Of a DNA stretch of 7,224 nucleotides, positions 1 through 5,939 are shown one piece after another (the first letter of the stretch is position 1; the number at the start of each line of letters is the position of its first letter). This DNA comes from Anaerolineae bacterium (GTDB lineage Bacteria > Chloroflexota > Anaerolineae > JAAYZQ01): NCBI GenBank assembly GCA_016926595.1, contig JAFGOG010000518.1, positions 1 to 7,224 on the forward strand. The letters are read 5' to 3'. Both the position numbers and the translations under genes were made by a program. Under the pieces are notes generated by a model. That model searched no databases and was not told where the DNA came from. It saw only the letters and a list, made by a program, of their open reading frames with translations.

Positions 1-203
1 ACCGTCTCCACACCCAGGTCCTTGCCCGCGGCGATCACACCCTTCTCCACGTTCGACCAGTAGGGATGTACCGACTTGCCAATGACCACGATCTTGACCG
101 CCTTACCGGCCGGCTTGGTTGGCTCGGCCGTCCCGCCACAGGCAGCCACGATCATGGACAACACGACCAGAATCGCCAACATCGTGAATAGATGCTTCTT
201 CAT
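1..203 (-). CDS. Sugar ABC transporter substrate-binding lipoprotein, N-terminal part (runs off left edge)
   Basis: This is the start of a periplasmic (or cell-surface) solute-binding protein that would capture a sugar and hand it to the permease encoded upstream in the same operon. Only the first 67 residues are in the window. They begin MKKH, followed by a hydrophobic stretch at about residues 5-21 and a lipobox V19-A20-A21-C22, so the mature protein should be lipid-anchored at Cys22. A low-complexity linker (GGTAEPTKPAG) follows. The mature domain then opens with a beta strand (KIVVIGKSVHPYW, residues 37-49), typical of the ribose/fructose-type binding proteins with a LacI-like fold (Peripla_BP_4). 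The ATG at 201-203 is preceded by GGGGGAG (212-218, minus strand) at 8 bases. The gene lies 108 bases after the ATPase stop. The family call is good; the sugar cannot be read from this fragment, although the opening resembles FrcB-type fructose binders. Confidence 0.9.
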   Translation of the reverse strand, partial: MKKHLFTMLAILVVLSMIVAACGGTAEPTKPAGKAVKIVVIGKSVHPYWSNVEKGVIAAGKDLGVET

Positions 204-221
204 TTCCTAAACTCCCCCTTT

Positions 222-299
222 TCATTCGTTGTGATTTACCAAACTACACTTTGTCGACATTCTGCTTGCCGCCATCAATTGCCTTCCATCACCTCCTTT
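222..299 (-). other. Strong Shine-Dalgarno-like sequence with a tiny frame in the ATPase/binding-protein gap
   Basis: The 108-base gap between the ATPase stop and the binding-protein start contains AAAGGAGGTGAT (288-299, minus strand), twelve bases complementary to the usual 16S rRNA 3' tail. It is too far from the binding-protein ATG (about 85 bases) to serve it directly. A 17-codon frame (ATG 273-275, stop 222-224; an in-frame TTG at 276-278 also precedes it) follows at 16 bases (13 for the TTG), which is longer than ideal. It could be a leader peptide, a ribosome standby site, or chance. No terminator-like hairpin is visible in the gap. Confidence 0.2.
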
Positions 300-311
300 T
301 CAAGCCAGGCC

Positions 312-1112
312 CTATTGGGCGGGCGCGAAATCATCGACTGCGCCCACGATGCGTGCCACTACCTTTTCCCGGATTTCGGCCAGGGATGTGCCCTGGATCG
401 GGAGATCCCCTACCTTCCGGCCATGTCGCAGCACCACGACACGGTCGGCTGCCTCAAAGATATCCTCCAAGCGGTGGCTGATGATAATGATGGCCGAGCC
501 CTGGCGCTTGAGCCCACAGATCAGATCCAGCACCTTGCTGATCGCCGCCACACTCAAGGCCGCAGTGGGCTCGTCCATGATGATCACCTTTGCGTTAAAG
601 GCGGTAGCCCGGCCGATGGCCACTGCCTGGCGCTGGCCGCCGGACAGGTTCTCAACCTTCAGGTGCACGGAAGCAATGTCGATCTTTAGGCGATCTATGA
701 GGCGTCGAGCTTCCTCCTCCATGCGTCGCTTATTCATGACTTTGAGCAGTCCGAGGTTGAGCCGTACCACCTCTCGCCCCAGGAACACATTGCTGGCCAC
801 GTCCAGGTTGTTGGCCAGGGCAAAATCCTGGTAGACCATCTCGATGCCCAGGCGGCGCGCTTCCTCCGGACCGGACAAGTGAACCCGCTGGCCGTCGAGG
901 TAGATCTCGCCGCTGTCGGGGATGTAGGCTCCACTCAAGACCTTCATCAAGGTAGATTTGCCGGCTGCATTGTCGCCGACCAGGCCCAGCACCTCATTCT
1001 GCCCAAGCACCAAGTCGACGCCGCACAGCGCCTGCACAGCGCCAAAGCACTTTTTGATCTCTCGCAACTCGACGACCGGCGCTCTGTCGGTAGGAATCAT
1101 CGCCTTGCTCAC
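312..1112 (-). CDS. Sugar ABC transporter ATP-binding protein, single domain (RbsA/FrcA-type)
   Basis: This cytoplasmic ATPase would power a monosaccharide importer. All the expected ABC motifs are visible: Walker [10 protein letters not shown] (residues 46-54), Q-loop glutamine Q95 (in YQDF), signature LSGGQ (156-160), Walker B KVIIMDEP (175-182) with catalytic E181, and H-loop ISHRLEDI with H213. It is 266 residues long and has one nucleotide-binding domain. RbsA, MglA and AraG have two fused domains (about 500 residues), so this is the FrcA-like arrangement, which presumably works as a homodimer. The start is GTG at 1110-1112; it overlaps the permease stop in a GTGA arrangement, pointing to translational coupling. 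An in-frame ATG at 1098-1100 is a possible alternative that would remove four residues. The order permease, ATPase, binding protein on one strand confirms the transporter role. The substrate is unknown; fructose, ribose, xylose or a related sugar would all fit. Confidence 0.95.
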   Translation of the reverse strand: MSKAMIPTDRAPVVELREIKKCFGAVQALCGVDLVLGQNEVLGLVGDNAAGKSTLMKVLSGAYIPDSGEIYLDGQRVHLSGPEEARRLGIEMVYQDFALANNLDVASNVFLGREVVRLNLGLLKVMNKRRMEEEARRLIDRLKIDIASVHLKVENLSGGQRQAVAIGRATAFNAKVIIMDEPTAALSVAAISKVLDLICGLKRQGSAIIIISHRLEDIFEAADRVVVLRHGRKVGDLPIQGTSLAEIREKVVARIVGAVDDFAPAQ

Positions 1113-2128
1113 TTTCTCCGGCGACGGCGGAGGGTGTCATACACTACTGCGATCACCAGCACGATGCCCAAGATGACGGTCTGCAGGTAAGAGGAGACGT
1201 TCATCAGCACCATGCCGTTCTGCATGACCCCCATGATCGCCGCGCCGACAAGGGCACCCAGTATCGTTCCCTCGCCGCCAAACAGGCTGGTGCCGCCGAT
1301 GACTGTGGCAGCAATGGCCCACAACTCGTATGAAGATCCAACCACCGGGGTGCCTTGTCCCAGGCGGGAGGCCAGCAGGATGCCGGTAATGCCGGCCATG
1401 ACGCTGCTGGCGACATAGCAGAACAGGCGCACACGATCTATTTTGACGCCCGAGACACGCGCTGCTTCCCGGTTGCCGCCGACGGCATAGATGTGACGCC
1501 CCAGTGTAGTCAGGTTCAGGAGAGAGACAGCACACAATGCCACGACAAGCATGACAATAAACATGTACGGTGGGTCAATAATGCCCGACCCCAAGGGGAG
1601 TTCTTCCTGGCCCAGTACCAGGAACGGATGGCCTGAGTCAAAGACAACTGGGTAACCACGGGTTATGTAGGCTGCCAGACCATTCGCGATGAGCCAAGTA
1701 CCCAGGGTGATGATAAAGGCAGGGACACCGACCTTGGTGACAAAGAAGCCGTGCCACAGGCCTACGCAGGCAGACAAGAGCAGGACGATGAAAATGGCCG
1801 GGACCAGGTCAAACATGATGCCTCCGACCCCCTTTACCATCAGCCAGGCGACCAGCACACCAGTCAGGGCGGTCATCGAGCCAACCGACAGGTCGATGCC
1901 GCCGGTGATGATGACAAATATCTCGCCGATGGCCAGGATGCCAAAGGTAGCGACAAAGCGCATAATGATTTGCACATTGGCTTCCTTGTTGAAAACGCCG
2001 GGGTTCCGCCACCAGAAGAAGGCAATAAGAAGAGCCAGTGCGATCAGAATGCCCAACTCACGGAAACTGCCTAACCGCCGCAGCCCGGCGAACGCGCCAC
2101 CAGAAGTTGGCCGATCTACATTGGTCAC
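1109..2128 (-). CDS. Sugar ABC transporter permease (RbsC/FrcC-type)
   Basis: This inner-membrane permease of the ribose/xylose/fructose branch (BPD_transp_2 family) forms the channel of the importer. With the chosen start it has 339 residues and several hydrophobic membrane segments, the first at about residues 26-38. It carries the branch signature GGIDLSVGS (76-84), a cytoplasmic coupling loop [11 protein letters not shown] (217-227) that would dock on the ATPase, and the conserved [12 protein letters not shown] (277-288). It ends in a basic tail (RRRRRK). I chose GTG at 2126-2128 because GAGGGG lies a few bases upstream (within 2134-2140). A TTG at 2168-2170 would add 14 residues but has no well-spaced ribosome-binding site. 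The gene sits shortly after the ROK gene, and its stop overlaps the ATPase start, so the genes are clearly co-transcribed. The family call is secure; the exact start is less so. Confidence 0.93.
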   Translation of the reverse strand: MTNVDRPTSGGAFAGLRRLGSFRELGILIALALLIAFFWWRNPGVFNKEANVQIIMRFVATFGILAIGEIFVIITGGIDLSVGSMTALTGVLVAWLMVKGVGGIMFDLVPAIFIVLLLSACVGLWHGFFVTKVGVPAFIITLGTWLIANGLAAYITRGYPVVFDSGHPFLVLGQEELPLGSGIIDPPYMFIVMLVVALCAVSLLNLTTLGRHIYAVGGNREAARVSGVKIDRVRLFCYVASSVMAGITGILLASRLGQGTPVVGSSYELWAIAATVIGGTSLFGGEGTILGALVGAAIMGVMQNGMVLMNVSSYLQTVILGIVLVIAVVYDTLRRRRRK

Positions 2129-2187
2129 CGACACCCCCTCGTCTACTCGCGTTCTCGAGTGATCCCCCAAGCCTCTCGTCGGAACAG

Positions 2188-3438
2188 CTAGATCCGCCGG
2201 GGCTCGCGCAGGATATCCTGCAACACTACGGCTACACCGCCCATGACACAGGCATCAAAGCCATGGCGGGCCAGCACTACCTGGGTGGCCTCTCGATTCC
2301 AACGCAGAGCGCGTTTCTGCATCTCTTCGGTGACGGCCGGCAGCAGGAACTCCCAGGCCAGGCTGAGGATGCCGCCGAATACCACCAGCTCGGGGTTCAG
2401 GGCATTGACCAGCGAGGCAATGCCGATCCCCAGACAGTGGCCTATGGCATCCAGCGCTTCCAATGCCACCGGGTCGCCATCGAGGGCGGCGTCGGTCACG
2501 GCAGGCACCGTCAGTCGCCCTAGATCGCCGTTGACCAGTTTCGGCAAGCGGCTGGCTTGCCCGGCATCAATCGCCCGCTTTATCCGACAAAAAAGCGCAC
2601 GTTGGCTGACCTGCGTCTCCCAACAGCCCCGATTGCCGCAGTTGCATAGCTCGCCGTCAGGGTCCATGGTCATGTGACCTAACTCACCGGCCATACCGGT
2701 CACACCCCGGCACACTTGACCAGCATGCACCACGCCCCCACCCAAGCCTACGCCGGCGCTGACATACAGCACTTCCTGGTAACCCCGCGCCGCCCCGAAA
2801 TAGTGCTCGCCCAACGCGGCCAGGTTGGCTTCGTTGTCCACAAATACCGGGACCTCGAAGGCCTGCTGCAGAGCAGCGCGCACCGGCACGTTTTCCCAGC
2901 CAAGGTTGGGCGCAAACAGCAGCACACCGGTGGCCTGATCGACCAGGCCGGGCACTCCTACTGCGGTTCCCAGAAGCGGACCGCATGAGGCTTGGCCTTC
3001 GTCGGCTGCCTGTCGTAACAAGGCGATGGCCCGATCGACGATAGCGGCCTGGCCCATGGCCGGGTCGATCTTGTCCTGATGGCGCCAAATGATCTCAGAG
3101 GCAAAGTCGGAAGTGATGACTGAGATGAAATCCACGCCGATCTCGCCGCTGACGATGCAGCCAGCTTGGGGGTTGAGCGTCAGCAGCACCGCCCGGCGGC
3201 CAGCGTTCGGAGACTTGAGCAAGCCGATCTCACGGACGAATTGGCATTCGATCAACTCGCCGACCAGGCTGGAGACGGTGGTTTTGTTCAAGCCGGTCAT
3301 GTCGGCCAGTGTAGAGCGGGAGATGGGAGCGTTCTCACGCAGGTGATGCAGGATGGCGGACAGGTTCATCTGGCGCATCACCGTGTGATCGCCAGTCAGG
3401 TAGCGCTCTTGCAGTACGGCGGGTATCTTGCCGTGCAT
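2188..3438 (-). CDS. ROK-family transcriptional repressor (XylR/NagC-like)
   Basis: This is a DNA-binding sugar sensor, most likely the repressor of the transporter operon it heads. The 416-residue protein has an N-terminal winged helix-turn-helix (about residues 22-70, including [20 protein letters not shown]). A ROK sugar-binding/kinase-like domain follows, with GVPGLVD (161-167), DNEAN (201-205), SAGVGLGGG (227-235) and GELGH (251-255). The family zinc site is complete: H255 and the cysteines of CNCGNRGC (C265, C267, C272). The usual kinase phosphate-binding DxGxT motif is replaced by EIGVD (99-103), as in XylR-type regulators, so it probably senses sugar rather than phosphorylating it. 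The start ATG at 3436-3438 has AGGAG (3444-3448) at 5 bases. A GTG at 3484-3486 would extend the frame but lies between the -10 box and the -35 box, upstream of the expected transcript start, so it is rejected. The gene probably represses its own promoter through the adjacent palindrome. Confidence 0.93.
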   Translation of the reverse strand: MHGKIPAVLQERYLTGDHTVMRQMNLSAILHHLRENAPISRSTLADMTGLNKTTVSSLVGELIECQFVREIGLLKSPNAGRRAVLLTLNPQAGCIVSGEIGVDFISVITSDFASEIIWRHQDKIDPAMGQAAIVDRAIALLRQAADEGQASCGPLLGTAVGVPGLVDQATGVLLFAPNLGWENVPVRAALQQAFEVPVFVDNEANLAALGEHYFGAARGYQEVLYVSAGVGLGGGVVHAGQVCRGVTGMAGELGHMTMDPDGELCNCGNRGCWETQVSQRALFCRIKRAIDAGQASRLPKLVNGDLGRLTVPAVTDAALDGDPVALEALDAIGHCLGIGIASLVNALNPELVVFGGILSLAWEFLLPAVTEEMQKRALRWNREATQVVLARHGFDACVMGGVAVVLQDILREPRRI

Positions 3439-3449
3439 TCCAGCTCCTA

Positions 3450-3474
3450 TTAGTTGGTGTTGGCAACCAACTAA
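3450..3474. promoter_or_regulatory. Palindromic operator, probable ROK repressor site
   Basis: A 25-bp near-palindrome: TTAGTTGGT and ACCAACTAA form 9-bp arms around a 7-base centre (GTTGGCA). The layout (TTAGTT...AACTAA with a short spacer) resembles known XylR-type ROK operators. It lies directly downstream of the -10 box of the ROK operon promoter and covers the expected transcript start. A bound repressor would therefore block initiation. Binding by this ROK protein is inferred from position and similarity. Confidence 0.8.
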
Positions 3475-3503
3475 ATTATAACACACATTCCAGGGTTTGT
3501 CAA
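3475..3503 (-). promoter_or_regulatory. Sigma-70 promoter of the ROK/transporter operon
   Basis: On the minus strand TTGACA (3498-3503) and TATAAT (3475-3480) are both exact consensus hexamers, separated by exactly 17 bases. The predicted transcript start is about 3468, inside the operator palindrome, giving a leader of about 30 bases before the ROK start codon. A promoter this strong with an operator on top fits a tightly repressed, inducible operon. Confidence 0.88.
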
Positions 3504-3504
3504 T

Positions 3505-3526
3505 ACCTGAATTTTGGGTTTCAGGT
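3505..3526. repeat. Inverted repeat between divergent promoters
   Basis: ACCTGAA (3505-3511) and TTCAGGT (3520-3526) are perfect 7-bp inverted arms around an 8-base spacer. The repeat lies immediately upstream of the ROK promoter -35 box and about 20 bases upstream of the ltaE promoter -35 box. It differs in sequence from the ROK operator, so if it is a protein site it belongs to another regulator. Chance occurrence is possible. Confidence 0.35.
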
Positions 3527-3545
3527 TAAAATCCCCGCTCGCGAT

Positions 3546-3574
3546 TTGGCGGAAAACGGCCAAGGGGCTATAAT
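3546..3574 (+). promoter_or_regulatory. Promoter of the ltaE unit
   Basis: TTGGCG (3546-3551; four of six consensus bases) and an exact TATAAT (3569-3574) are 17 bases apart. The transcript would start near 3581, leaving a short leader of about 28 bases before the ltaE ATG. The promoter points away from the ROK promoter, and the two -35 boxes are about 42 bases apart. Confidence 0.7.
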
Positions 3575-3608
3575 AACTGGCAACACAAACAAGACAGCGG
3601 AGCGCACC

Positions 3609-4658
3609 ATGAGAATCGTCGATCTGCGTAGTGATACCGTCACCCTGCCGACGCCGGCCATGCGCCAGGCGATGTTCGACGCCGAACTGGGCGACGACGT
3701 GATGGGCGAAGACCCGACGGTCAACCGCCTGGAGGCCATGGCCGCCGAACGGCTGGGTAAAGAGGCAGCCATGTATGTCCCCAGCGGGACAATGGCCAAC
3801 CTAGTTTGCCTGCTGAGCCACTGCGCGCGAGGCGAAGAGGCGATCATGGGCCACATGTCCCACACCTTCCTATTCGAGGCTGGAGGTTCGTCGGCGATGG
3901 GCGGCATCCACCCCCACACCGTGCCCAACCAGCCCGATGGCACACTGGACCTGGACGACGTCGAGGCCGCCATCCGCGATCCGAACAACCCCCACTACCC
4001 CCGCACGCGGCTGATATGCCTGGAGAACACCCACAACCGATGCAGCGGAACGGTGCTCACGCCATCGTATATGGCCCAGGCGCGGGCGCTGGCCGACCGC
4101 TACGGCCTCAAGATCCACCTCGACGGAGCTCGGGTTTTCAACGCGGCGATAGCGCTAGGCGTGACCGCCGCCGTAGCGGCCCGCGACGCCGATTCGGTCA
4201 GTTTTTGCCTGTCGAAGGGGCTGTCGGCGCCGGTCGGTTCGCTGGTGTGCGGTTCGGCCGAGTTTGTGCGGCAGGCGCGACGGCAGCGCAAGATATTGGG
4301 CGGTGGAATGCGGCAGGCAGGCGTGCTGGCTGCGGCAGGCATTGTCGCCTTGGAGACGATGGTTGATCGCCTGGCCGAGGATCACACCAACGCCCGATAC
4401 CTGGCCGAGGGGCTGGCCTCCCTACCAGGCATCATGCTCGACCCGGCGCGGATCCAGACCAACATTGTGATCTGGGAGCTAGGGGCAGACGCACCGCCAG
4501 CGGCAGGATTTGCCGCCGGCATGACCGCACACGGCGTCAAAGTGGGCGCCGTAGGGCCCCGGCGGATACGGGCTGTGACCCATTATGGCATCGACACAGA
4601 CGCCATCGACCAGGCTTTGGCCGCAGCCAAGGCAGTCCTGGAGGAAAGCCGGGCATGA
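3609..4658 (+). CDS. ltaE: Low-specificity L-threonine aldolase
   Basis: This pyridoxal-phosphate enzyme of the beta-eliminating-lyase family (fold type I) cleaves L-threonine and L-allo-threonine to glycine and acetaldehyde in the cytoplasm. The 349-residue length is normal for the family. It opens with the signature DLRSDTVTLPTPAM (5-18). It has H85 in SHTFLFE (the ring-stacking histidine position), D172 in HLDGARVFNAA (cofactor nitrogen contact), and the lysine K203 in SFCLSKGLSAPVGS that would bind the cofactor. An arginine-rich stretch (GPRRIRAVTH, 316-325) lies where the family binds the substrate carboxylate. The ATG at 3609 is preceded by GGAG (3599-3602) at 6 bases. The frame is open upstream to 3546, but that would put the start inside the promoter. 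The stop overlaps the next start (ATGA at 4655-4658). Its neighbours are sugar genes, so any functional link with them is unclear. Confidence 0.95.
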   Translation: MRIVDLRSDTVTLPTPAMRQAMFDAELGDDVMGEDPTVNRLEAMAAERLGKEAAMYVPSGTMANLVCLLSHCARGEEAIMGHMSHTFLFEAGGSSAMGGIHPHTVPNQPDGTLDLDDVEAAIRDPNNPHYPRTRLICLENTHNRCSGTVLTPSYMAQARALADRYGLKIHLDGARVFNAAIALGVTAAVAARDADSVSFCLSKGLSAPVGSLVCGSAEFVRQARRQRKILGGGMRQAGVLAAAGIVALETMVDRLAEDHTNARYLAEGLASLPGIMLDPARIQTNIVIWELGADAPPAAGFAAGMTAHGVKVGAVGPRRIRAVTHYGIDTDAIDQALAAAKAVLEESRA

Positions 4659-4819
4659 TGACCCATCAACAGCGGTTCATGGCCGCTCTCGACCGCGCTC
4701 CGTTGGACCGCGCTCCTGTCTTTCCGCTGCTCGCTCTGTGGCCTGACCGAGTTCATGCTGCGGCTAATAGACAACCGGGCTTGACGATAGGAGGTCAACC
4801 ATGGACGCCCTGCGCTTGA
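4655..4819 (+). pseudogene. Truncated uroporphyrinogen-decarboxylase-family gene (N-terminal stub)
   Basis: A 54-codon frame starts with ATGATG, overlapping the ltaE stop, with GGAGG at 4640-4644 ten bases upstream. It therefore looks like a translationally coupled gene. Its first 27 or so residues (MMTHQQRFMAALDRAPLDRAP, continuing VFPLLA) match the typical opening of URO-D/MtaA-type proteins (pattern M-T-x-R-E-R-F-x-A-A-L-x-x-x-P-x-D-R-x-P-V). After that the match fades and the frame ends at TGA 4817-4819, inside the next gene. The family is normally about 330-400 residues, so more than 80 percent is missing. The simplest reading is an internal deletion that joined the gene start to the leader of the DUF2961 gene, with the break somewhere in about 4735-4785. 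Alternatives are a real short peptide, chance resemblance, or an assembly join. The family call rests on about 25 residues. Confidence 0.5.
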
Positions 4820-5874
4820 TGGGCCTGGCGGGCCTGCCGTTGCTGTCGGATGCAGAGACCCGTTCCATCTCGGCCGAGAACCCCAGCGGCGAAAAGGGGG
4901 GCGGGGGGCGGGCGGCGCCCCAGCCCGGGAGTCCGGCTGCGAGGCTTGGGGCAGGCTGGAAGGTGCAGCCATGCATCACGCTGGAACCCAGGGCTATTAC
5001 CCAACTGGCTGACGTGCAGGGGCCAGGCATCGTCCAGCACATCTGGGTCACAGTCAAGCCCGAAGCGTACCGCGATACGGTGATCCGTTTCTATTGGGAC
5101 GGCGAAGAAACGCCGTCGGTCGAGACCCCTCTGGGCGACCTGTTCTGCAATGGGCACGGGCTGCGCTACAACGTGAACTCAATGCCGGTGGCCGTCAATC
5201 CTTCAGGCGGATTCAACTGCTATTGGCCGATGCCGTTTCGGCAACGAGCGCGGATTACGATCGAGAACCAGCGACAGGAGCCGATCAGTGGCTTTTTCTA
5301 CCAGATCACCTATGCGCTGACAAAGATCCCGACCAGGACTGGCTGCTTTCATGCTCAGTGGCGGCGATCCGTGACAACCCGTGAGTACCCCGAGCATGTC
5401 ATCCTGGACGGCGTGCGAGGGCAGGGGCACTATGTCGGCACTTTTCTAGCCTGGACCCAACTGTCCAATGGTTGGTGGGGGGAAGGAGAGATTAAGTTCT
5501 ACCTGGATGGAGATACGGATCACCCCACTATCTGCGGCACCGGCACGGAGGATTATTTCGGCGGGGCATGGTGCTTTGGTGGAGGGGAGGATCCGGCGGC
5601 CGCCGAGCCCTACTCCACTCCATTCCTTGGCTATCCGCTATGCCGTATCAAGCCGGGTGAGGTGCCTCGGCACGCGCTCTACCGCTGGCATGTGCTGGAC
5701 CCTATCCGCTTCCGGCGCGACCTTCAAGTCACTATCCAGGCCCTGGGTTGGTGGCCCGATGGGACATTTGAGCCGCTGACCGACGACATCGCCTCGGTGG
5801 CCTACTGGTATCAAGCCGAGCCACATGCGCCTTTTCCAGAATTGCCGCCCATCCACGAACGGTGGACCCGTTAG
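4801..5874 (+). CDS. DUF2961 / glycoside hydrolase family 172-type protein
   Basis: Members of this family characterised so far are furanosidases, for example alpha-D-fructofuranosidase/difructose-anhydride synthase and exo-D-arabinofuranosidases. The 357-residue protein shows the family hallmark near the N-terminus, RSISAENPSGEKGGGG (21-36). Other conserved-looking blocks are NPSGGFNCYWPMPF (133-146), GEGEIKFYLDGD (227-238) and PTICGTGTEDYFGGAW (242-257). E228 or E230 and E250 are the likeliest catalytic acids, judging by their spacing and setting in the conserved jelly-roll core. No signal peptide is evident (the N-terminus is only weakly hydrophobic), so it appears cytoplasmic, suited to sugars or short oligosaccharides already imported. 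ATG 4801 has an excellent AGGAGGT (4789-4795) at 5 bases. No separate promoter was seen, so it probably shares the ltaE transcript. The family is firm; the substrate is not known. Confidence 0.85.
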   Translation: MDALRLMGLAGLPLLSDAETRSISAENPSGEKGGGGRAAPQPGSPAARLGAGWKVQPCITLEPRAITQLADVQGPGIVQHIWVTVKPEAYRDTVIRFYWDGEETPSVETPLGDLFCNGHGLRYNVNSMPVAVNPSGGFNCYWPMPFRQRARITIENQRQEPISGFFYQITYALTKIPTRTGCFHAQWRRSVTTREYPEHVILDGVRGQGHYVGTFLAWTQLSNGWWGEGEIKFYLDGDTDHPTICGTGTEDYFGGAWCFGGGEDPAAAEPYSTPFLGYPLCRIKPGEVPRHALYRWHVLDPIRFRRDLQVTIQALGWWPDGTFEPLTDDIASVAYWYQAEPHAPFPELPPIHERWTR

Positions 5875-5939
5875 ATTATGTCATCCTATCCTAAAGGCAT
5901 ACAGCACCCAAAGAACCCAAAGCTTCCTCGTATGTCTTG

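Noticed and set aside
349..834. Plus-strand open frame of 161 codons opposite the ATPase gene
   Set aside because: It is a shadow of the ATPase coding sequence with biased Arg/Ser/Thr content and no ribosome-binding support.
3521..3988. Open frame on the minus strand opposite the ROK/ltaE intergenic region and ltaE start (155 codons)
   Set aside because: It lies antisense to the strongly supported ltaE gene, has a serine/arginine-rich composition typical of reverse-frame readings of GC-rich genes, and matches no family.
4691..4716. Direct repeat GACCGCGCTCC (4691-4701 and 4706-4716)
   Set aside because: It encodes D-R-A-P twice in the stub, where the URO-D family pattern already expects similar residues, so a duplication is not needed to explain it.
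4781..4786. TTGACG just before the DUF2961 gene as a promoter -35 box
   Set aside because: It sits directly against the Shine-Dalgarno sequence, leaving no room for a -10 box and transcript start before the ATG.
4583..4972. Minus-strand open frame across the ltaE end, the stub and the DUF2961 start
   Set aside because: It is antisense to two supported genes, proline/arginine/serine-rich, with no family resemblance.
5906..5922. Short tandem ACCCAAAG repeat between the convergent genes
   Set aside because: Two copies of 8 bases with one intervening base are too few to be meaningful; no longer array exists.
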